Shown piece after piece: positions 61,604-64,000 of a stretch of 64,000 nucleotides of DNA. The position numbers and the translations under genes were made by a program. The DNA lies in assembly GCF_001648475.1 (NCBI RefSeq), contig NZ_LXSQ01000016.1, positions 1 through 64,000 of the forward strand. Reading direction: 5' to 3'. Every line of letters begins with the position of its first letter. The stretch's first letter is position 1. Source of the stretch: Eikenella halliae (GTDB taxonomy: Bacteria; Pseudomonadota; Gammaproteobacteria; Burkholderiales; Neisseriaceae). The notes beneath the pieces are model-generated. The model saw nothing but the letters and a program-made list of their open reading frames with translations, was not told the DNA's origin and made no database searches.

Positions 61604-64000
61604 ATGGCTAAATTCTTTATCGACCGGCCCGTGTTCGCATGGGTTATCTCTCTCTTCATTATTTTGGCGGGCGTGCTGGCCATCCGAAAACTGCCGGTAT
61701 CGCAATATCCGTCTGTTGCCGCGCCCACGTTCAACCTGACCGCCACCTACCCCGGCGCTTCCGCCCAGGTGATGGAAGACAGTGTGTTGGCAGTAATCGA
61801 ACGCAATATGAACGGCGTGGAAGGCTTGGACTATATGTCCACTTCCGCCGACTCTAGCGGTTCAGGTAGCGTTACCCTCACCTTCACTCCCGATACCGAT
61901 GAAAACGTGGCGCAGCTGGAAGTGAACAACAAACTGAACGAAGTGTTGTCCAGCCTGCCCGCCACCGTACAGCAATACGGTGTGAACGTATCCAAATCCC
62001 GCTCCAACTTCCTGATGGTGGTGGCACTCTCTTCGCAAACCCAAGATTTGGAAGAAATGGCCGACTACGCCAAACGCAACATCGTGCCCGAATTGCAGCG
62101 TGTTGAAGGCGTGGGCGCAGTGCGTCTGTTTGCAGCAGAACGCGCCATGCGTATTTGGGTAGACCCGCAGAAACTACAAAACTTCAACCTCTCTTTTGCC
62201 GACGTTTCCTCTGCCATCAGCGCGCAAAACGTGCAAATTTCCGCCGGTTCGCTCGGCTCGCTGCCGGCCAGCCAGGGGCAAACCATTACCGCCACCATCA
62301 CTGCCGACGGCCAGCTCAGCACGCCGGAAGAGTTCGGCAACATCATCCTGCGCAGCAACACAAACGGTGCCAACGTTTATCTGCGCGATGTGGCCAAAAT
62401 CGAGCTGGGTTCGGAAGACTACTCCGCCAGTACCCGCCTCAACGGCAAACCCACCGTCGGCATGGCCGTGATGCTGTCCAACAGTGGCAACGCCACCGCC
62501 ACTGCCGCGCTGGTAAAAGAACGCATGGCCAAATTGGAGCAGTATTTCCCCGGCGATGTTACCTGGAGCGCCCCGTACGATACCTCCACCTTTGTGGAAA
62601 TCTCCATCGAACAAGTGGTACACACCTTGGTGGAAGCCATGGTATTGGTGTTCATTGTGATGTTTGTGTTCCTGCAAAACATCCGCTATACCCTGATTCC
62701 CACCATCGTGGTGCCGATTTCGCTCTTGGGCGGCTTTGCCGGTATTTACTATTTTGGCATGTCAATCAACGTGCTCACAATGTTTGCCATGGTGCTGGTA
62801 ATCGGTATTGTGGTGGACGACGCCATTGTGGTGGTGGAAAACGTGGAACGCATCATGTCGGAAGAAGGGCTGCCGCCGCGTGAAGCCACGCATAAAGCCA
62901 TGGGGCAGATTTCCGGCGCCGTGGTCGGCATTACCGCTGTGTTGATTTCCGTGTTCGTACCGCTGGCCATGTTCAGCGGTGCTACCGGCAAAATCTACCA
63001 GCAGTTTGCCATCACCATGGTGATCTCCATCGCCTTCTCCGCCTTCCTCGCCCTATCGCTCACACCGGCCTTGTGCGCCTCGCTGCTCAAACCGATTGAG
63101 AAAGGGCATCACGAGGAAAAAACCGGCTTCTTCGGCTGGTTCAACCGCAAATTCACCGCCGGCAACAAGCGCTACGAAGGCTGGGTGGCCGCCCTGCTGC
63201 ACCGTGCCGGCCGTATGCTGATTGTGTACTTGGCGCTGGTGGCCGCTGCCGGCCTGCTCTACACCCGCATCCCGTCTTCCTTCCTGCCGTCGGAAGACCA
63301 AGGTAACCTGATGGTCAGCATCCAGCTGCCCGCCGGCGCCACCAAAGAGCGTACCGACCAAACCCTGCTGGCCGTGGAGCAGATTGCCCAAAATACACCC
63401 GGCGTGAAAGACGTGTTTACCGTATCCGGCTTCAGTTTTTCAGGTAGCGGTCAGAACATGGCCATGGGCTTTGTGATTTTGAAAAACTGGGACGAGCGTA
63501 AAGGCCCGGGCGAAGATGCCGCCAGCATCACCCAAAAACTCACCGGCGCATTCATGGCCAGCGGCCTGATCCGCGACGGTTTCGCCATTGCCGTGAATCC
63601 GCCGCCCATCCGCGAGCTGGGTAACGGCGGTTTGGAGTTCTACCTGCAAGACCGCAACAGCCGCGGCCACCAAGCCTTGGTGGAAGCACGCAACAAGCTG
63701 ATTGCCGAAATGCGTAAAAACCCAATGTTCGGCGACACTCGCGCCGCCGGTTTGGAAGATGCGCCGCAGCTTAAGCTCACCATCGACCGTGCCGCCGCCG
63801 CCGCACAAGGCATCAGCATGTCTTCCATCCGCAGCACCTTGGGTTCCGCATTGGGCGGGGCGTATGTGAACGACTTCCCCAATAGCGGCCGCCTGCAAAA
63901 AGTGTACGTGCAGGCTGTGCCCCAGTCCCGTATGCAGGCCGAGCAGATTCTGGCCATGACCGTGCCCAACGGCCAAGGCGTGGCCGTGCCGCTTTCCACC
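61604..64000 (+). CDS. mtrD: MtrD, RND multidrug efflux transporter, N-terminal part
   Basis: At least 799 residues from ATG 61604, open to the edge. MAKFFIDRPVFAWVISLFII is the RND family start. Seen: SQYPSVAAPTFNLTATYPGA, PATVQQYGVNVSKS, VVPISLLGGFAGIYYFGMSI and the TM4 motif VLVIGIVVDDAIVVVENVER with the paired Asp. It pumps hydrophobic drugs, bile salts and peptides. The C-terminal quarter and mtrE would be past the window. Confidence 0.97.
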   Translation, partial: MAKFFIDRPVFAWVISLFIILAGVLAIRKLPVSQYPSVAAPTFNLTATYPGASAQVMEDSVLAVIERNMNGVEGLDYMSTSADSSGSGSVTLTFTPDTDENVAQLEVNNKLNEVLSSLPATVQQYGVNVSKSRSNFLMVVALSSQTQDLEEMADYAKRNIVPELQRVEGVGAVRLFAAERAMRIWVDPQKLQNFNLSFADVSSAISAQNVQISAGSLGSLPASQGQTITATITADGQLSTPEEFGNIILRSNTNGANVYLRDVAKIELGSEDYSASTRLNGKPTVGMAVMLSNSGNATATAALVKERMAKLEQYFPGDVTWSAPYDTSTFVEISIEQVVHTLVEAMVLVFIVMFVFLQNIRYTLIPTIVVPISLLGGFAGIYYFGMSINVLTMFAMVLVIGIVVDDAIVVVENVERIMSEEGLPPREATHKAMGQISGAVVGITAVLISVFVPLAMFSGATGKIYQQFAITMVISIAFSAFLALSLTPALCASLLKPIEKGHHEEKTGFFGWFNRKFTAGNKRYEGWVAALLHRAGRMLIVYLALVAAAGLLYTRIPSSFLPSEDQGNLMVSIQLPAGATKERTDQTLLAVEQIAQNTPGVKDVFTVSGFSFSGSGQNMAMGFVILKNWDERKGPGEDAASITQKLTGAFMASGLIRDGFAIAVNPPPIRELGNGGLEFYLQDRNSRGHQALVEARNKLIAEMRKNPMFGDTRAAGLEDAPQLKLTIDRAAAAAQGISMSSIRSTLGSALGGAYVNDFPNSGRLQKVYVQAVPQSRMQAEQILAMTVPNGQGVAVPLST

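Noticed and set aside
1..64000. CRISPR array, tRNA or rRNA
   Set aside because: The regular short repeats are DUS and CREE, not evenly spaced direct repeats with unique spacers; no cloverleaf or rRNA core was recognised by eye.

Overview
This window looks like a chromosomal segment of an Eikenella-type bacterium (Neisseriaceae, Betaproteobacteria). The best evidence is the DNA uptake sequence scattered through it. Its core, AGGCTACCTGAA (reverse TTCAGGTAGCCT), occurs between most genes, often as inverted pairs that double as terminators, and also inside coding regions. From memory this is the Eikenella DUS dialect. Eleven short Correia-type elements (CREE, about 104-106 bp, ends TATAGTGAATTAA or TATAGTGGATTAA) and an mtrR-mtrCD locus fit the same family. 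No rRNA, tRNA or CRISPR array was recognised.

Layout: 1-4228 (minus) is the start of a large trimeric autotransporter adhesin that runs off the left edge, with a duplicated signal-peptide segment and a perfect FNR-type box upstream. 5-8.8 kb (minus) has a FabH/DarB-like ketosynthase, a small HTH-like protein and recD. 9.2-20.4 kb (plus) carries leuC, leuD and leuB, separated by small secreted, lipoprotein and DUF genes. Among these are a frameshifted DUF2625 gene, a tandem pair of DUF1444 paralogues and an SH3 gene followed by a Neisseria-dialect DUS. 21-24.3 kb has aroC and mutL. 24.7-31 kb (minus) has sucCD, an AT-rich lipoprotein gene and a probable pcnB-folK-deoxynucleoside kinase operon. 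31-43 kb mixes a methyltransferase-cpoB pair, hemW, uspA, tcdA, a YdiL-like gene, an NSS transporter and tonB-exbB-exbD. 43-52 kb has an IS1016-like remnant beside an AT-rich orphan gene, then nhaC, ilvD, a DUF4299 gene, a bacterial voltage-gated sodium channel and more orphan genes. 52-56.2 kb (minus) is a zinc ABC transporter locus with Zur-like sites upstream and two unrelated genes between its components. 56.5-59 kb has a polyamine-binding lipoprotein and a CLC channel. 59.4-64 kb is mtrR divergent from mtrC and mtrD, with mtrD cut by the right edge.

Functional themes are branched-chain amino acid synthesis (leuC, leuD, leuB, ilvD), metal and siderophore uptake (znu-like genes, TonB-ExbBD), envelope and efflux functions (adhesin, MtrCD, CpoB, lipoproteins), and DNA repair and uptake (recD, mutL, a Pyr_excise-family gene, DUS). 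The less ordinary features are: (1) three copies of a DUS-hairpin plus promoter module with identical 17-bp spacing; (2) a short membrane ORF overlapping the znuC start; (3) an AcrR-like palindrome between mtrR and mtrC; (4) a large dispersed inverted repeat at 20.6 and 53.2 kb; (5) DUS of other Neisseriaceae dialects that may mark imported DNA. All functions are read from sequence patterns and memory of the families; no database search was run.
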